Below are positions 22,426-33,571 of a DNA stretch of 64,000 nt, one piece after another; positions within the stretch are counted from its first letter, which is position 1; each line of letters begins with the position of its first letter. The notes beneath the pieces are model-generated. The model saw only the letters and a list, made by a program, of their open reading frames with translations. It made no database searches and was not told the origin of the DNA. This DNA is from Ochotona curzoniae (lineage: Eukaryota; Chordata; Mammalia; Lagomorpha; Ochotonidae): the NCBI RefSeq assembly GCF_017591425.1, contig NW_024467106.1, positions 20,202,501-20,266,500 of the forward strand, read 5' to 3'. The translations under genes were made by a program, and so were the position numbers.

Positions 22426-22764
22426 CTGTCACTCTTTGATTGTAGCCTTTGATACTCAAAAGTTTATTATTTTGATGAAATCCATGTAAGGCTATTGTGT
22501 CTTTTGACTGGGCTTTGGACATTGTATCCAAGATCTTTGATAGCGAGAAGATCGCTCCCTGTGCTTTCTTCTCTGGGTTTTCTTATTTTCACTTGTTTGC
22601 TTTGCTCTGTTCATTCATTTTTTTGAATGAATGTCTGGACCATGGTGACAGGTAGAACTGGCATAGATTTTTGACATGGGGCTCTCCAGTTTCCCCAGCG
22701 CTGTTTGTCAGAAGACTGTCTTTTTCCACTGATGATCTTGACACCCTGGTCCTTGTTGGGTTAC
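22426..22764 (-). mobile_element. Old LINE-1, antisense, segment 4
   Basis: 'gttattattttgatgaaatc'-type sequence, 'gctctccagtttccccagcg', 'tttgtcagaagactgtcttt' and 'tgatcttgacaccctggtcc' match antisense LINE-1 ORF2. It is the far end of the element begun at 20,130. Confidence 0.75.
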
Positions 22765-23324
22765 AGTGGAGGTTTTGTAGTAGAGTGTGGGGCAAGGGTG
22801 GGCACTGGGGGAACTGGGAGGCCCAGGTTTCCCTGCTGAGTCTGTCTCCCTCTCCTAACCCCAAAAGAGCTGTCACAGAGTCCCTGAGAGCAGCACCCAG
22901 GCAGAGATAGGAGGCCTCAGGCAGTGCCCAAGGGCAGCTAAGCTAGGGCTGGTCTGCTCCCTCTGGATGCCAGTCCAAATCAGCTGACAGGGCCTGGCAT
23001 GGGGACTGGCCAGACCGGTTTGTAGGTGGCCTGCTCCCTGAGCGCTAGCTCATTGGCTATAGCAGCGACCTGTGCTCTTTCTCCCCTTTCCTGCAACTCC
23101 CCCTTTCTCTGTCTCCTCCCCTCTTGTACACCCTCCCTGCCAAGTCCTGCATGAAAAACTCTGGGCCACTGACCTCACTCCTGCTCTTCTGGGCCCCCGT
23201 GGGGCCCCTGTCCTCCTCTGGGCCTCTAGCCATGCCAGTCAGTCAGTCTCAGCTGCAGAAGATTTCTGCCTTCTCAGTGGATGGAAAATGATTGATAATG
23301 GCCCGACCAATTTGTTAGCGATGG
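22765..23324. other. Intergenic DNA, nothing recognised
   Basis: GC-moderate, C-rich sequence with no repeat or coding signal. Confidence 0.45.
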
Positions 23325-23530
23325 CAATCCACATTTATTGGGTACTTATCAGACATGGCTAACACACTTTGGGACATTTCTTTCTCATAATGAACTTGTG
23401 AGGTCGATCCTATTGGTCTACCTTGGTGAGATATGAGAAAAATGCTGTGCCCAAGGACATAGGGCCAGGATGTGGCCCAGCCAGGATTCAATACCCTCTG
23501 CTAACAATACTCCTGGTCTAGACTAGGTGC
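23325..23530 (+). repeat. MIR-like ancient SINE
   Basis: 'cacatttattgggtacttat', 'atgaacttgtgaggtcgatc', 'gtgcccaaggacatagggcc' and 'agccaggattcaataccctc' follow the whole MIR in order. Confidence 0.8.
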
Positions 23531-23551
23531 CCACTCTGCTGCAGGTACCAA

Positions 23552-23650
23552 GGGGTGTGTGTGTGTCCACATATGTGTGAGTAGTGTTTGTGTGTAGGTG
23601 CATGCATGTATGTATCTGTGTGTGTCTGTGTGTGTCTATGTGTGTGTCCA
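23552..23650 (+). repeat. GT-rich imperfect microsatellite
   Basis: About 100 bases of TG interrupted by CA, CT and CATG units ('ctgtgtgtgtctgtgtgtgt'). Confidence 0.9.
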
Positions 23651-23872
23651 AGCAGCAAGCTATATCAGAAGGCACAGGGCACAGTAACTTAACTCAGGGG
23701 AGAATGGAAATGAGCAGCATTAGATGTCAGAGATTTTGAAACTCCCGGACTTTCCTGTATCCACTAGGGGCTCACCCACTCCCCCATAGAGAAACAAGGT
23801 TGCCAAGTGGGGAGCAAATCAGCGGGAAGAGTCAGCGACTGAGATACCCATCATTAAAATTCTTCAACACTG

Positions 23873-24090
23873 GACCTGGCACAATGGCTCAATGGTCTGG
23901 AAAGCAGTAGAAGATGATCCAAAGCATTGGGACCCTGCACCTATGTGTGAGACCCAGAAAAAGCTCCTAGCTTCTGATCCATTCGGCTCCGGCTGTCACT
24001 TGGGGAGTGATCCAGTGGATGTAAGATTTTTCTCTCGATAAACCTTGCTTTCCAATAAAAATAAATAAATCTTAAAAAAAAAAAAAAGTT
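23873..24090 (+). repeat. CSINE, younger subfamily, internal deletion
   Basis: The head 'gacctggcacaatggctcaa' joins directly to 'ctggaaagcagtagaagatg', so about 90 bases of the usual left half are missing. The tail 'gctttccaataaaaataaat' then poly-A. Confidence 0.9.
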
Positions 24091-24559
24091 CTTCACAACC
24101 TGCGACCATTCAGCAGCTGGGCGTGATCGCTGTCTGCACTGTTCCAGTCCCTCTTGGCTGGACTCACTGATACTGCGCTCCCAGCAGCAGGCTCAGGCCT
24201 GCCTGGCTCAGAAACAGCTCCTCAGCCAGGCCTCCACAGGGCAGAGGATGGCAGCTAAATAAGATGCCCTCAATGTTCAAGGAGTTCTCCCTCTGGCAGA
24301 AAAGGGGACTGGTCAGGCAGAGACCTAGGAGCCACCTGCCACCTGCTTCCCTGTTCCCCAGCATATCCCATTGAGGCAACCTCCTTTTTTGCCCTACAGT
24401 TCTGTGTCTTTTTCTTTCTCAGCTCTATTCCCTGCCAAGCACTTGGGTCTGTTAGTACAGTTGGCACCCAATTTGTGCAGAGAGGAGGAGGAGGGTGTGC
24501 ACATGGAGCTCTGACAAGGCAGGTCTGTCTAAAAAGTGTCAGAGATGCCATCCAGAAGC

Positions 24560-24845
24560 AGATATTTGGCACATTGGTTAAGATGTCCGTTGGTATGTCC
24601 ACATCCCACGTCAGAATCCTGAATTCAAGCCTTTACTCCTCTCCCAATTGTAGTTTCCTGCTAGCCTTCTCCCTGGGCAGCAGCAGGTGATGGGTGGAGC
24701 CTTTGGGTCCTTGCCACCCATGTGGGAGGCCACGATTGAGTTCCTCCGACTCCTAGCTAGAGCTGCAATGACTCCAGCCCCAGTCACTGCAGGCATTTTG
24801 GGAGTGAAGCAAAAGATGGGATATCACTGTCTGTCTTTGCTTAGC
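24560..24845 (+). repeat. CSINE, older type
   Basis: 'cacattggttaagatgtccg', 'gcagcagcaggtgatgggtg', 'cacccatgtgggaggccacg' and 'ttgggagtgaagcaaaagat'. Confidence 0.85.
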
Positions 24846-26189
24846 AACATTAGAGATCTGCAGGTGGTAAGTTGGGAAAATACATCTGAGCTGATGGATC
24901 ACCTGTCAGGGTTAGACAGCTTCCTGAGGACAGCTGAAGAGTGGTAATAGCTTAGAATTTTGGATGGGGGTGAAGGGTCAGAACCAGTGCAGCCATAGCA
25001 GGGCCAGACTCATGAAATCCTTATTCCCTATAGCCAATGGACAGCCCTTGAGACATAGGCCCTCCAGGTGCCCTGGTATAAAACATGCTCCACCTGCCCC
25101 TGGAATTAGGCTTGTTAAAAGCCTTTATGTGGTGTTTGTCAGGCCACAGAGATGACCTATAGCCCCCTTCCAGAGCCCTAGATGCCACCATCTTACTGGT
25201 GTTCCTTGCCCTTAGCCCTAGTCCATTCATTTTGGGAGAGTTGATCTGGGTGTTGGGTGAAGGGCACATGGGAGATGAGAGGTCACAGCGGAAGAGGCTG
25301 GGTTAGTGGTCCAGGGCTCCAATAATGGGAAAGCTGGGGGTTTGGAAATAGATAATAGGGGATGAGGGAGATTTGCAAGTTTCTAACCTCAATGGCAGTA
25401 ACGGGCAAAGAAAGGCCCTGTTCCCTCATCCCTACCCTGAGGAAAGTCTCCTCCCATGCCAGGGAGGGCTTGGGGGAAGGGAAGGGACATTAATCAGATT
25501 GGCCAGATTCCAGGATGGTCATTGGGCACCTGTACTTATGAGTAGGGTCACTGAACATTTAAAAAAAAAAAAAGCAAAAAGTCATAGGAATGTGGGCCTG
25601 AGTTCCTTACACCCACGCCCAAGTACATTGCCTTTTGCTTCTCTGGTCAACTGATCAGACTAGTAAACCTCCCCAACCAAGGACTTACAGAGGGGAACTG
25701 CTTGCTGACACCCAACCTGTAATGTGGCTGCTTTATCAGAGAGTCCTGAGCATTAGGCAGTCCCAGCCAAAAAACAAAATACAGCTTGTGTCCTGTTGCT
25801 ACGGCCCTTGGTGTCTGTGTCCCCTGGGATAGGAATGGACAGTGGCAGAGCACTGTTGTCATGTAGTGTCTGTCATTGCAGTATCCTCAAATATCTGCCT
25901 TTATTTCGAACAGCTCCATCCAAAGGAAGAAAAAGGCTCCAGGAGCAGGGAGAGGGAGGCAGGAAGGATCTATTGAAATCAAATTGAAAGACAGGGTGGT
26001 GCCTAAAGGTTAGAAACTGGCTCTGGGGAGTAGGGAACAAGGTCCCCTCCCAGTGAGTCAGTGTAGGCGGGAGCCCTAGGGTGGCCCCAGGGAAGGGTTG
26101 GGTCCCACCTTGCAGAGGCTAGAGGGAGGGAAGGAGTGGATCCAGAGGTTGTAGTCCTTGCCACAGCCACAGGTTAGCACCGACGTTCC
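24846..26189. other. Intergenic DNA, nothing recognised
   Basis: Includes a 13-base A run near 25,561 and otherwise unassigned sequence. No gene evidence. Confidence 0.45.
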
Positions 26190-26280
26190 CTGGGGCCAGT
26201 CACACTGCTTCTCTGACCCCAGTCTCCTTGCTGTCAAGTGGGAAGAAGAGTACCGAACTGCCAGGGCTGCCCTGAAGAAC
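26190..26280 (+). repeat. Possible MIR fragment
   Basis: 'ggccagtcacactgcttctc' and 'tgctgtcaagtgggaagaag' weakly match the MIRb order (loss of 'cctcatctgtaaaatggg' detail). Confidence 0.35.
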
Positions 26281-26420
26281 AATTACATGCGGTAACGTCT
26301 GTGGCTGCATGTAATAAGTCATAAATCTCTGCCTGGCTTAAAGAGGCCTTATTCTTTTTGTCATTCCCAAGGGAATGACAAACAGATGCCTTTGATAAGC
26401 ATTTGTTAGTTCTCAGCTCC
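26281..26420. promoter_or_regulatory. Candidate regulatory block with two perfect inverted repeats
   Basis: Seen: 'attacatgc' (26,282-26,290) pairs with 'gcatgtaat' (26,307-26,315). 'tttgtcattccc' (26,357-26,368) pairs with 'gggaatgacaaa' (26,371-26,382) across a 2-base centre. The second palindrome contains an inverted pair of CATTCC/GGAATG, the known TEAD-family core. The block is not part of any repeat I recognise. Enhancer function is inference only. Confidence 0.35.
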
Positions 26421-26499
26421 ACTCATCTCTCTGCCCCGTCTTCCCTCCGGCCTCAGAAAATGCCAACTATGGTGCCCCGATGCCTGCCACAAAGCATCC

Positions 26500-26745
26500 T
26501 CTGTATATCTGTTCTCTGGTTATGATGGCCCAGTTTCTCTCATTGCTATAAAATACCCCAGGCTGGGCACATTATAAAGATTGTTGACTCAGCTCCCAGG
26601 ACTAGAAGTCGTAGGGCGAGCCCTGATGATGGCCTCATGGTGGATGGCACTGTGATAGCAGGAGCAAGGGTGAAAGACAGAGATCATGAGATGAGACGCA
26701 AAGCCAAAGCCAACCCAGGGCTCAGGATTCCCCTTTTAAAATAAC
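26500..26745 (-). mobile_element. Possible MaLR-type LTR fragment, antisense
   Basis: 'cattgctataaaatacccca', 'ggctgggcacattataaaga' and 'gcctcatggtggatggcact' recall antisense MST/MLT-type LTRs of the ERVL-MaLR group. Diverged; no TSD identified. Confidence 0.4.
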
Positions 26746-26751
26746 TATCCT

Positions 26752-26972
26752 GGGGCTAGTGCTTGTGGCACAGTAGGTTAAGCTGTCACTTACAATACTG
26801 GTATCCCATATCAGAAAGCCCACTTGGGTCCTGACTATTCTGTCTTTGATCAGCTGAAAAGGCTGTGGATGATAGCTCAAGTATTTGGGAGACCTGGACA
26901 GAGTTCTAGGCTCCTGGTTTGGGACTGGCCTGGCCCTGGCTGGATGCTCTATCTTTCAAATAAACTTAACTT
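26752..26972 (+). repeat. CSINE, older type, internally shortened
   Basis: The head 'gctagtgcttgtggcacagt', then 'gatgatagctcaagtatttg', 'gggagacctggacagagttc' and the tail 'ctttcaaataaacttaact'. The segment between the Trp/Pro-like 'ggactggcctggccctggct' and the tail is missing. Confidence 0.88.
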
Positions 26973-26974
26973 TT

Positions 26975-28260
26975 ATTTTAGTTTTTTAAAGTTTTTATTC
27001 TTATTTTCTGTTTTATAGTTTTGTGGGTATAGGGCTTTGCCCCCATCTCCCTCTATTTCTTCCGTTCCCCTTCTCTCCTCTCCATTATCCTCTGTATTTT
27101 ACAATAACATAATCCTTCAGCTGTAGTCTCAACTCCAGTGTTCTGTGCTTCACATATGTCATGACACTGTAGGTATAAGCAATAGTAGAGAGTCTAGTAT
27201 CTTGTCAAGAGATATTTAAAAGTTTTACTAGGGGCCTACTTTTGTTGGGGAGTAGAGGTGTATACTTCAGTTCTTTGTTTCCCAGTACTCTGGTCTCCAT
27301 CACATTGTTTATTTGTAAGATGACAAGCTTATACTTGTTTACCTTTATACCTTTTCAGTTTGTATTTTGGGTGAAAGTTATCATATATCAGAGAGAACAT
27401 ATGATATTTGTCCTTTTTGGATTGGCTTATTTCACTGAACATAATGGTCTCTCGTTGGGGTCATTTTGTTGTAAATGTTAGAATTTTTAGTGGCTGAGTA
27501 GTATTCCATAGAGTAGATGTATCACAGTTTCTTTATCCAGTCCTCTTTCAATGGACATCTAGGTTGTTTCCATGTCTTTGCTATTGCTGACCATGCCGCA
27601 AGGAATACAGGGATGCAGGTTGCTTTCTCATATATAGGTATCCCTTCTTTTGAATATATTCCTAAGAGTGAGATTGCTGGGTCATTTGGTAGATGAATTG
27701 TCGGTTGCCTGAGCATTCTCCATATTGACTTCCATAGTAGCTGCACAAATCTACTATCCCACTAACAATGGAGAAGGAAACCTTTTTCCCCACACCCTGG
27801 CCAAGAAGTGTTGTTAGTAGGCTTCTGTATGTAGGCAGTTCTCACTGGGGTTAAGTGAAACCTCAACATGGTTTTTAGTTTGTGTTTCCCTCATTGCTAG
27901 CAAGCTTGAGCATTTTTTCATATGTCTGTTAGACATTTGAATTTGTTCCTTTGAAAAATGTTTGCTTGTTTCCTTCACCCATTTCTTAACTGGTTTGTTT
28001 GTTTTGTCTTGTGTTTCTGGAGCTCTTTGTTTATCCTGGATATTAGTCCTCTGTTTGTTACATAATGTGCTAAGATTTTTCTCCCCATTCTGATGATTGC
28101 CTCTTCACTCTGTTGACTGTTTCCTTTGCTGTACAGAAGCTTCTTAGTTTGATGTAGTCTCATTTGTTTATTTTGGCTTTGACTGCCTTGTGCTTTTGAT
28201 GACTTTTCTAGGAAGTCTTTGCCTAAGCCTATATCTTGTAAAATGCTTCCTATGATAAAC
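26975..28260 (-). mobile_element. LINE-1, antisense 3' part, lagomorph-type
   Basis: About 1.3 kb in antisense order: 'gctgagtagtattccataga', 'ggacatctaggttgtttcca', 'gagtgagattgctgggtcat', 'tagctgcacaaatctactat', 'tttccctcattgctagcaag' and 'tttgctgtacagaagcttct'. This runs from the 3' end of LINE-1 (left, T-rich) into ORF2. It carries many frame breaks, so it is inactive. It is less diverged than the element at 20,130. Confidence 0.88.
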
Positions 28261-28261
28261 A

Positions 28262-28616
28262 CGACTTTTAAAAACATCACCAACAGCGCTGTTTCATGAG
28301 AGTAATTTCCCTGGAGTGCTACTTTTTCTGTCTGAGGGTGATACCCTCTCACTCTCCACTTGGACCCTCCCATTTCTCTTAGCACTGCCATGCTGGGCAC
28401 CAAGCTGCCAACCAAAGAGCCACTGTGGGAAACACCCAACCTACATCCACTCTGCAGCCGTGATGCTTCTTCGTCATTTCATGTCTCTGTGCAGGCTTCT
28501 TCCTGTTTCTCCTAATATTAACGAGTCAAGCATGCTCAAAATTTTTTGCCTGAAATCTTTATCCCTTTTGACCACTGCCACACTCTCTCCTTTCAGAAAT
28601 TAATATTTCTCCTTTA
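28262..28616. other. Intergenic DNA, nothing recognised
   Basis: A 95-codon + frame (28,316-28,603) has no recognisable domain. Confidence 0.4.
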
Positions 28617-28880
28617 AAAAAGTATTTATTTTACTTCAAAGTAAGAATTACAGAGAGAGGGAGGGAGAGACAGAGAGCTCTTTCATACACTGGTTTATTC
28701 CTCAAATGGCAGCAAAGGCCAGAGTTAGGTTGGTTTGTAACTGGGAGCCAGGAGCTTCTTCTGGGTCTCCCACACTGGTGCATCCTCCACTGCTTTCCCA
28801 AGCCACAAACAGGGAGCTGAATCAGAAGTGGAGCAACAGGGACTCAAACCAGCACTTCTGCTATGCCGCAGTGCCCAACC
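28617..28880 (-). repeat. CSINE, antisense, first of a pair
   Basis: 'gtatttattttacttcaaag', 'cacactggtttattcctc'-type landmark, 'gggactcaaaccagcacttc' and a shortened reversed head 'gccgcagtgcccaacc'. Confidence 0.88.
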
Positions 28881-28884
28881 TCCC

Positions 28885-28906
28885 TTTTAATTAATTTATT
28901 TAAAAG

Positions 28907-28953
<47 letters not shown>

Positions 28954-29170
28954 CTGTCCATCCACTGGTTCACTCTAGATGGCCATAGTATCCAAGGCTG
29001 CCAGAGCTAGAAACTTCATCCCAATCTCCCATATGGATGATAGTGACCCAAATACTAGGGCCATTTTCTGTTGCATTTCCCAGACATATTAACAGGAAGC
29101 TGGATGGGAACCAGAACAGCTGCAACATGAACTGGCACAAATATGAAATATTGCAGGTAGCAGCCCCCAG
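28885..29170 (-). repeat. CSINE, antisense, second of a pair
   Basis: 'taattaatttatttaaaagc', the (AG)20 tract, 'ccatccactggttcactcta', 'taggaactggcac'-type sequence and the reversed head 'gtagcagcccccag'. Confidence 0.88.
28909..28949 (+). repeat. (AG)20 microsatellite
   Basis: 41 uninterrupted bases of AG inside the antisense CSINE, an expansion of its usual 'gagagaga' segment. Confidence 0.95.
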
Positions 29171-30038
29171 TTATATATTTTTAATAAGATTTTACAGCTC
29201 ATAAAGCTACTTTAAAGTTATCTGTTTTGTCTTGCACCACATACACAGTGAGCGTTTGAGGCTAGTGGCATCCATCCATTTTAGAGATAAGCAGACTGAG
29301 TATCAGCCTAGAACTCAGCAGTAGTCCCATCTCTTTCAGAGACACCACATTTGCTCTCCTCAAAGCCGCCTTAATTTTCTCTTTCAGTATATGTGCTGCT
29401 AAAGAGAACATTGCTCTAATTCTCTCTCAAGCCTGTGCTGTGTCTTTATTGCTCCTACCACGGGGCTCTTCTCAGCAACCCCACAGGCACTAGCTGCAGC
29501 CCAGCACATCCACTTCAGAGGCCTTCCCAGGCCTCAACCATCATGACCCTTCACTGGCACGCACCTGATTCAACCCACCACTTTCTCTTCTTTCAAATCC
29601 TCCTTCCTCAGTTGAAACTGGGATTGGCAGTCTGCCAAGGAGGGAAAGATGGAGAAGGCTCCTTTGGGGTCTGTGGTTCCTGCACTTTGGTTGCATAAGG
29701 AACACAGAAGAGTCATGGGACCCTCCCTTGGAAAGCTGCTGCCATTCACAAGCATATTGCACTGTCGCCACCAGCCCAGATGCCTAGGACAAACTGCCTT
29801 GGGCTTTGCTTTGGCCATCTTGGTAGAGCAAAGTTTTAGACAAACAGGGTCAGTACTGTCAGCCAGAAGCCTAAAGATGACTTGGCCTTCTGACTTGGCC
29901 AAGTCTAGGAAGGTTGATATTAGCAGTCTGGAGCAAAGCAAAAGGGATCACCTGGAAGTAAACCCTCTACGTGGGGGTAGACTGGTGTTGAGAGAGATGA
30001 ATTCAGCTACAGGGGACAAACTGTGTGTGGCCCTGCAC
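29171..30038. other. Intergenic DNA, nothing firmly recognised
   Basis: Possibly a faint MIR near 29,240-29,340 ('ttttagagataagcagactg'). The 134- and 123-codon frames overlapping on opposite strands at 29,570-30,053 show no domain. Confidence 0.4.
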
Positions 30039-30039
30039 T

Positions 30040-30200
30040 GTCCAGTACCATAGACACCAGCTGTATATGACATTTCAATTTCAGTTGAAATAAAATATTT
30101 AGTTCCATAATTACATTAGGCATCTTTTAAGTGCTCAACAGTCACCTGTGACTAATGGCTGCCATACTAGATATAGCAAATACAGAAAGTTACCATGGTC
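30040..30200 (-). mobile_element. Second copy of the hAT-like relic, opposite orientation
   Basis: 'gcactgtccagtaccataga', 'cagtcacctgtgactaatgg' and 'gctgccatactagatatag' are the reversed equivalents of the element at 409-598. Confidence 0.6.
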
Positions 30201-31786
30201 AGCATAGATTGGAAACAGCGTGAAATAAACAGTTGTCTAACAGAAAGTAGGGGACAGGCAAGATCCCCAGGGATGCCCAATAGAAGAAAACTTGGCAGGG
30301 GTAACCCACGGATGGAGATGGAGGCACCAGGTGGACAGGCACTAGGCTGGTTGCCAGCTCTCCCTCCCTGTGGGCACTGATCCCTGTCTCCCACTCTCTC
30401 TGTGACTCTGACTTTCAATTATGCATATTTCTCCTACAACAGGAAATGCATCTTTCAGGGAGAAATGGGTCCTCAGACAGAAAACCCACACTGAGGCTGC
30501 TATTGGGTCAGCAGGGGACATCTCTGCTTCTCTGTAGCTACTGTAGCTACTGATCTGAGTCTAAACAGAGGACTAGGTAGTAAATGCTAGGAAGGAAATA
30601 CAGACTAAATGTTGAGAAGGAATCTATGTTCTAAAGCAAAAAGAAGGGATTGGCTATAAACATTAATTTGAAAGTCAGCTGGAAGGTGCTCTTACCATCA
30701 TCACTTCTCAAACTAAGAGTTCTGGTGACTTATTAACTGCCCATTTATTTCTGCGTAATGCATGGATGAGAAATGCTTTGCAAATGATTTGCTTGGGAAT
30801 GAATCCTCTAAAGAATGAATAGAGTGCCTATTTAAAATAGTATTTCCATTTTGTGCTAAATAAAGAGAACAAAAGGAAGGCCTGAGATCTAGAAAACCCT
30901 TATTGTAACCTTGATTTTGTCCTTAAGCTGTATATTCTAGATGGTAGGTCTAGCTTCAGGAATGGCTAGATCCAGGTGGTTAAAATCAAATTGTCTTGAA
31001 ACATCTGTGTCTTCTGGTCTGTTTGCTCTGCTTCTCTTTGCATTGGTGTCATCCTCAGGCTTCCAGATGACATCAGAATCGGCCTACCTCAGGTAGTTCT
31101 AGACATACATACTGTTGGATTACCAAACTGAAAGGAAGGAAAAGTGCCTCTTCCCAATTATTGCAGCCTAAGTTCCAGAGATGAACTTGATTAGCCCGGC
31201 TGGGGGCTCTGCCCATTTTTGAGGCAGTAACAGATCTCTGAAAAACGCAAAGCTCTGATGAGCCAAGCCTAGTCATGTGCTCATATCTGGGATTAGTTTC
31301 ATCCAGACCACAAGGCTTCTGAGTGCAGGTGCAGGGATTCTGCTAAGTAACCCAAACTCTAACTCCAAGAAGGCAGATGTATGCCAGCCTGGCAGAAAGC
31401 ACGGCTGCTCACTTTGCTTTCTTCAGTGTGCAATAGCTACTGTTCTTGTGAAACAACAGCAGGGAGATTGAAGTGACATTTATTAAACACTTGACACTAT
31501 AGGAGAGGCTTTGCAGTATGTAGTAAGTCCTCAATAAATGTCATGGAAAGAGCACACTTACAAGGGAGTAAATAGGAAGCAGACATTCACACGGTGCCCG
31601 ATAGAAGCAGGGCACACATGGGTTTATGGAGTCTCGGAAACGAGGCAGTTAACAAAGAGAAGGGATGAACGGCCCATTTTTGCAAAGGAACTCCTTGGAG
31701 ACAGGCCTCAGAGCTGCTTAATTAACATGCCAAGTCTGCCCTGGAGGAAAGGAGGGCTGAGGACCTATGTTGCAAAACACCTGTGG
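30201..31786. other. Intergenic DNA, nothing firmly recognised
   Basis: A faint MIR/L2-type scrap near 31,472-31,545 ('gtgacatttattaaacactt', 'cctcaataaatg'). No gene, RNA or promoter signal. Confidence 0.4.
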
Positions 31787-32025
31787 AGGGCTGGCATCGT
31801 GGCAGATGCTGCCAACCCATTCTGGAACCCTGTTCCAACCCCAGCTGCTCTGTTTCTGCTCTGACTGCTTGCCAACACTCCTGGAAAAACAGTGGAAGAG
31901 GGCTCAAGTGCATGGGTCTCTGCACCCACATGGGGATGGGAGCTCCTGGCTTCAGCATGGCCCAGCTGCAGCTGTGGCAGCCATGTGGGGGAGTGAACCA
32001 ATGGTTGGGGGAAATAGACAAAGGA
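31787..32025 (+). repeat. CSINE, diverged
   Basis: 'agggctggcatcgtggcaga', 'acagtggaagagggctcaag', 'cacccacatggggatgggag' and 'tgggggagtgaaccaatggt'. Confidence 0.8.
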
Positions 32026-32249
32026 GCAGTCACTGAAAGTAAATGAGGAGAAGGCAAGAAGGCAGGTGACCCTGGAGACCAATCTCCAAAACAGTGGGTG
32101 TGAAATGAAGAGGCTGCGCTTTCAGTTCTGGACAAGGGAAGAAAGGGAAGAGGTGAGTGGAGACTACTGCCCGAGCATGCCTGGCCAAGATGGTTCTAGC
32201 CAGACAAGCAGGGGACGACGGGTGGAGGCTTGTATGACAAAAGAGCATG

Positions 32250-32500
32250 AGAAGAAAGCTTAGGAACAGCACAGCATCCCTTCCCATGGTTCTGGAGGGT
32301 GGGAAATCCAAGGTCAAGGTGCCAACAAGTGTGGTGTCTCCTAGCTGGTGGCCAGCACCTACTTACCATGCCCACACACAGTGGAAGGAGCAGAAGAGCT
32401 CTCGGGGCCTCTTCAGGGCACTAAGGTCACTTATGAGGACTTTCACTCACCCCCCGAGTCCCATACCCCCTACTCCCAAGCTTTGGTGGTTAGGATTTCA
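32250..32500 (-). mobile_element. MLT1-type LTR (ERVL-MaLR), antisense
   Basis: 'ccatggttctggagggtggg', 'aatccaaggtcaaggtgcca', 'agagctctcggggcctcttc' and 'gggcactaaggtcacttatg' follow the order of an antisense MLT1 LTR. Non-coding. Confidence 0.7.
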
Positions 32501-33282
32501 CAAGCATTCAAATGGTGGCACTGAAAAACAGAGTGAGGACAGAAGGTCCATAGCACAGCACAGCCCTGATAAGGTGTGTGTGCAATTCTGGCCACTCACA
32601 CGGGGCATCCCAGGGGTCGCAGAAAGGATCCTTACAGTTTCTGAAGGACTGCTCCTAGAGCTCAGACAACAGAGATAGGGACTTTCTGAGTTAATAGGCA
32701 AAGATGAAAAAAAAAAAAAGACAATAATGGAAACAATGCAGTGGAGAAAACACAATTTGCTCATCAGCTGCTGCCATTCTAAGTCTGCAGCTGGAGTAAT
32801 GTGCAATGCAGTCAAAGGAATTCCAAGCTTTAGTTTCTCCTTTGTGTGACAGAGGGGGCTGAAGTCACTATGGTGGTAAGGCTGCACTGAGGTTGATCAG
32901 ATGACTGTGCCTGACACACAGGAGGGATGGGGCAACTGAAGCCATCTGTAATAGCACACTGTCAAGCAGACTGGTCCTCTCCATCCCCAGAAAGCCACAG
33001 TACCCCACCAGGCCAGCAGGAAGATGATACAAGATCTTGCGTTCATTCAACTACCATTCAATGACTCTGAGTCACCAGCTAGCAGGCCAAGTGCTGTGGG
33101 AAACCATGAGTGAGAAAGTTTTGTCTTCATGGAATGAACAGTCTAATGGGAGTCAATGATCATGGAAAATCAGCTGACAGAGGCTTCTGTGGGAGCTCCA
33201 GGAGAGATCATGCAGGTAAGCTGGCAGGGCTACGACAATGGTCACCACTAAACCATTACTGAAACCATACTTGCAGCACAGC
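32501..33282. other. Intergenic DNA, nothing recognised
   Basis: Unassigned sequence with a short A run near 32,707. A 143-codon + frame and a 129-codon - frame overlap each other and the LTR edge and look like chance. Confidence 0.4.
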
Positions 33283-33568
33283 TGCTGTGGCACAGCCCGC
33301 CTAACTGCTGCTTGTAACACCTGCATCCCCTGTCAGAGTGCTAGTTCTAGTCCTGGCTCTTCCATGTCTGATCCAAATCCCTGCTCAAGTGTCTTGGGAA
33401 GGCAGCAGATGATGGTTCAACTACCCGAGTCCCTGCTATGCATGTGGGAAGCCTGGGGTTCCTGCTTCTGGTTTTGACCTGTCTCACTTGGGGGGAATGA
33501 GCCATACGAATGAAAGATCTCTGATTTTCAGTTCTACCTTCCAAATATGTATCTTTTTAAATAAAGCT
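33283..33568 (+). repeat. CSINE, diverged
   Basis: 'agctgctgtggcacagcccg', 'ggcagcagatgatggttcaa', 'gcatgtgggaagcctggggt' and 'ctttttaaataaagctttt' in order. Confidence 0.82.
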
Positions 33569-33571
33569 TTT

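Noticed and set aside
22609..22633. Inverted 'ttcattca'/'tgaatgaa' around a T run
   Set aside because: Short, AT-rich and inside a LINE-1 fragment; expected by chance.
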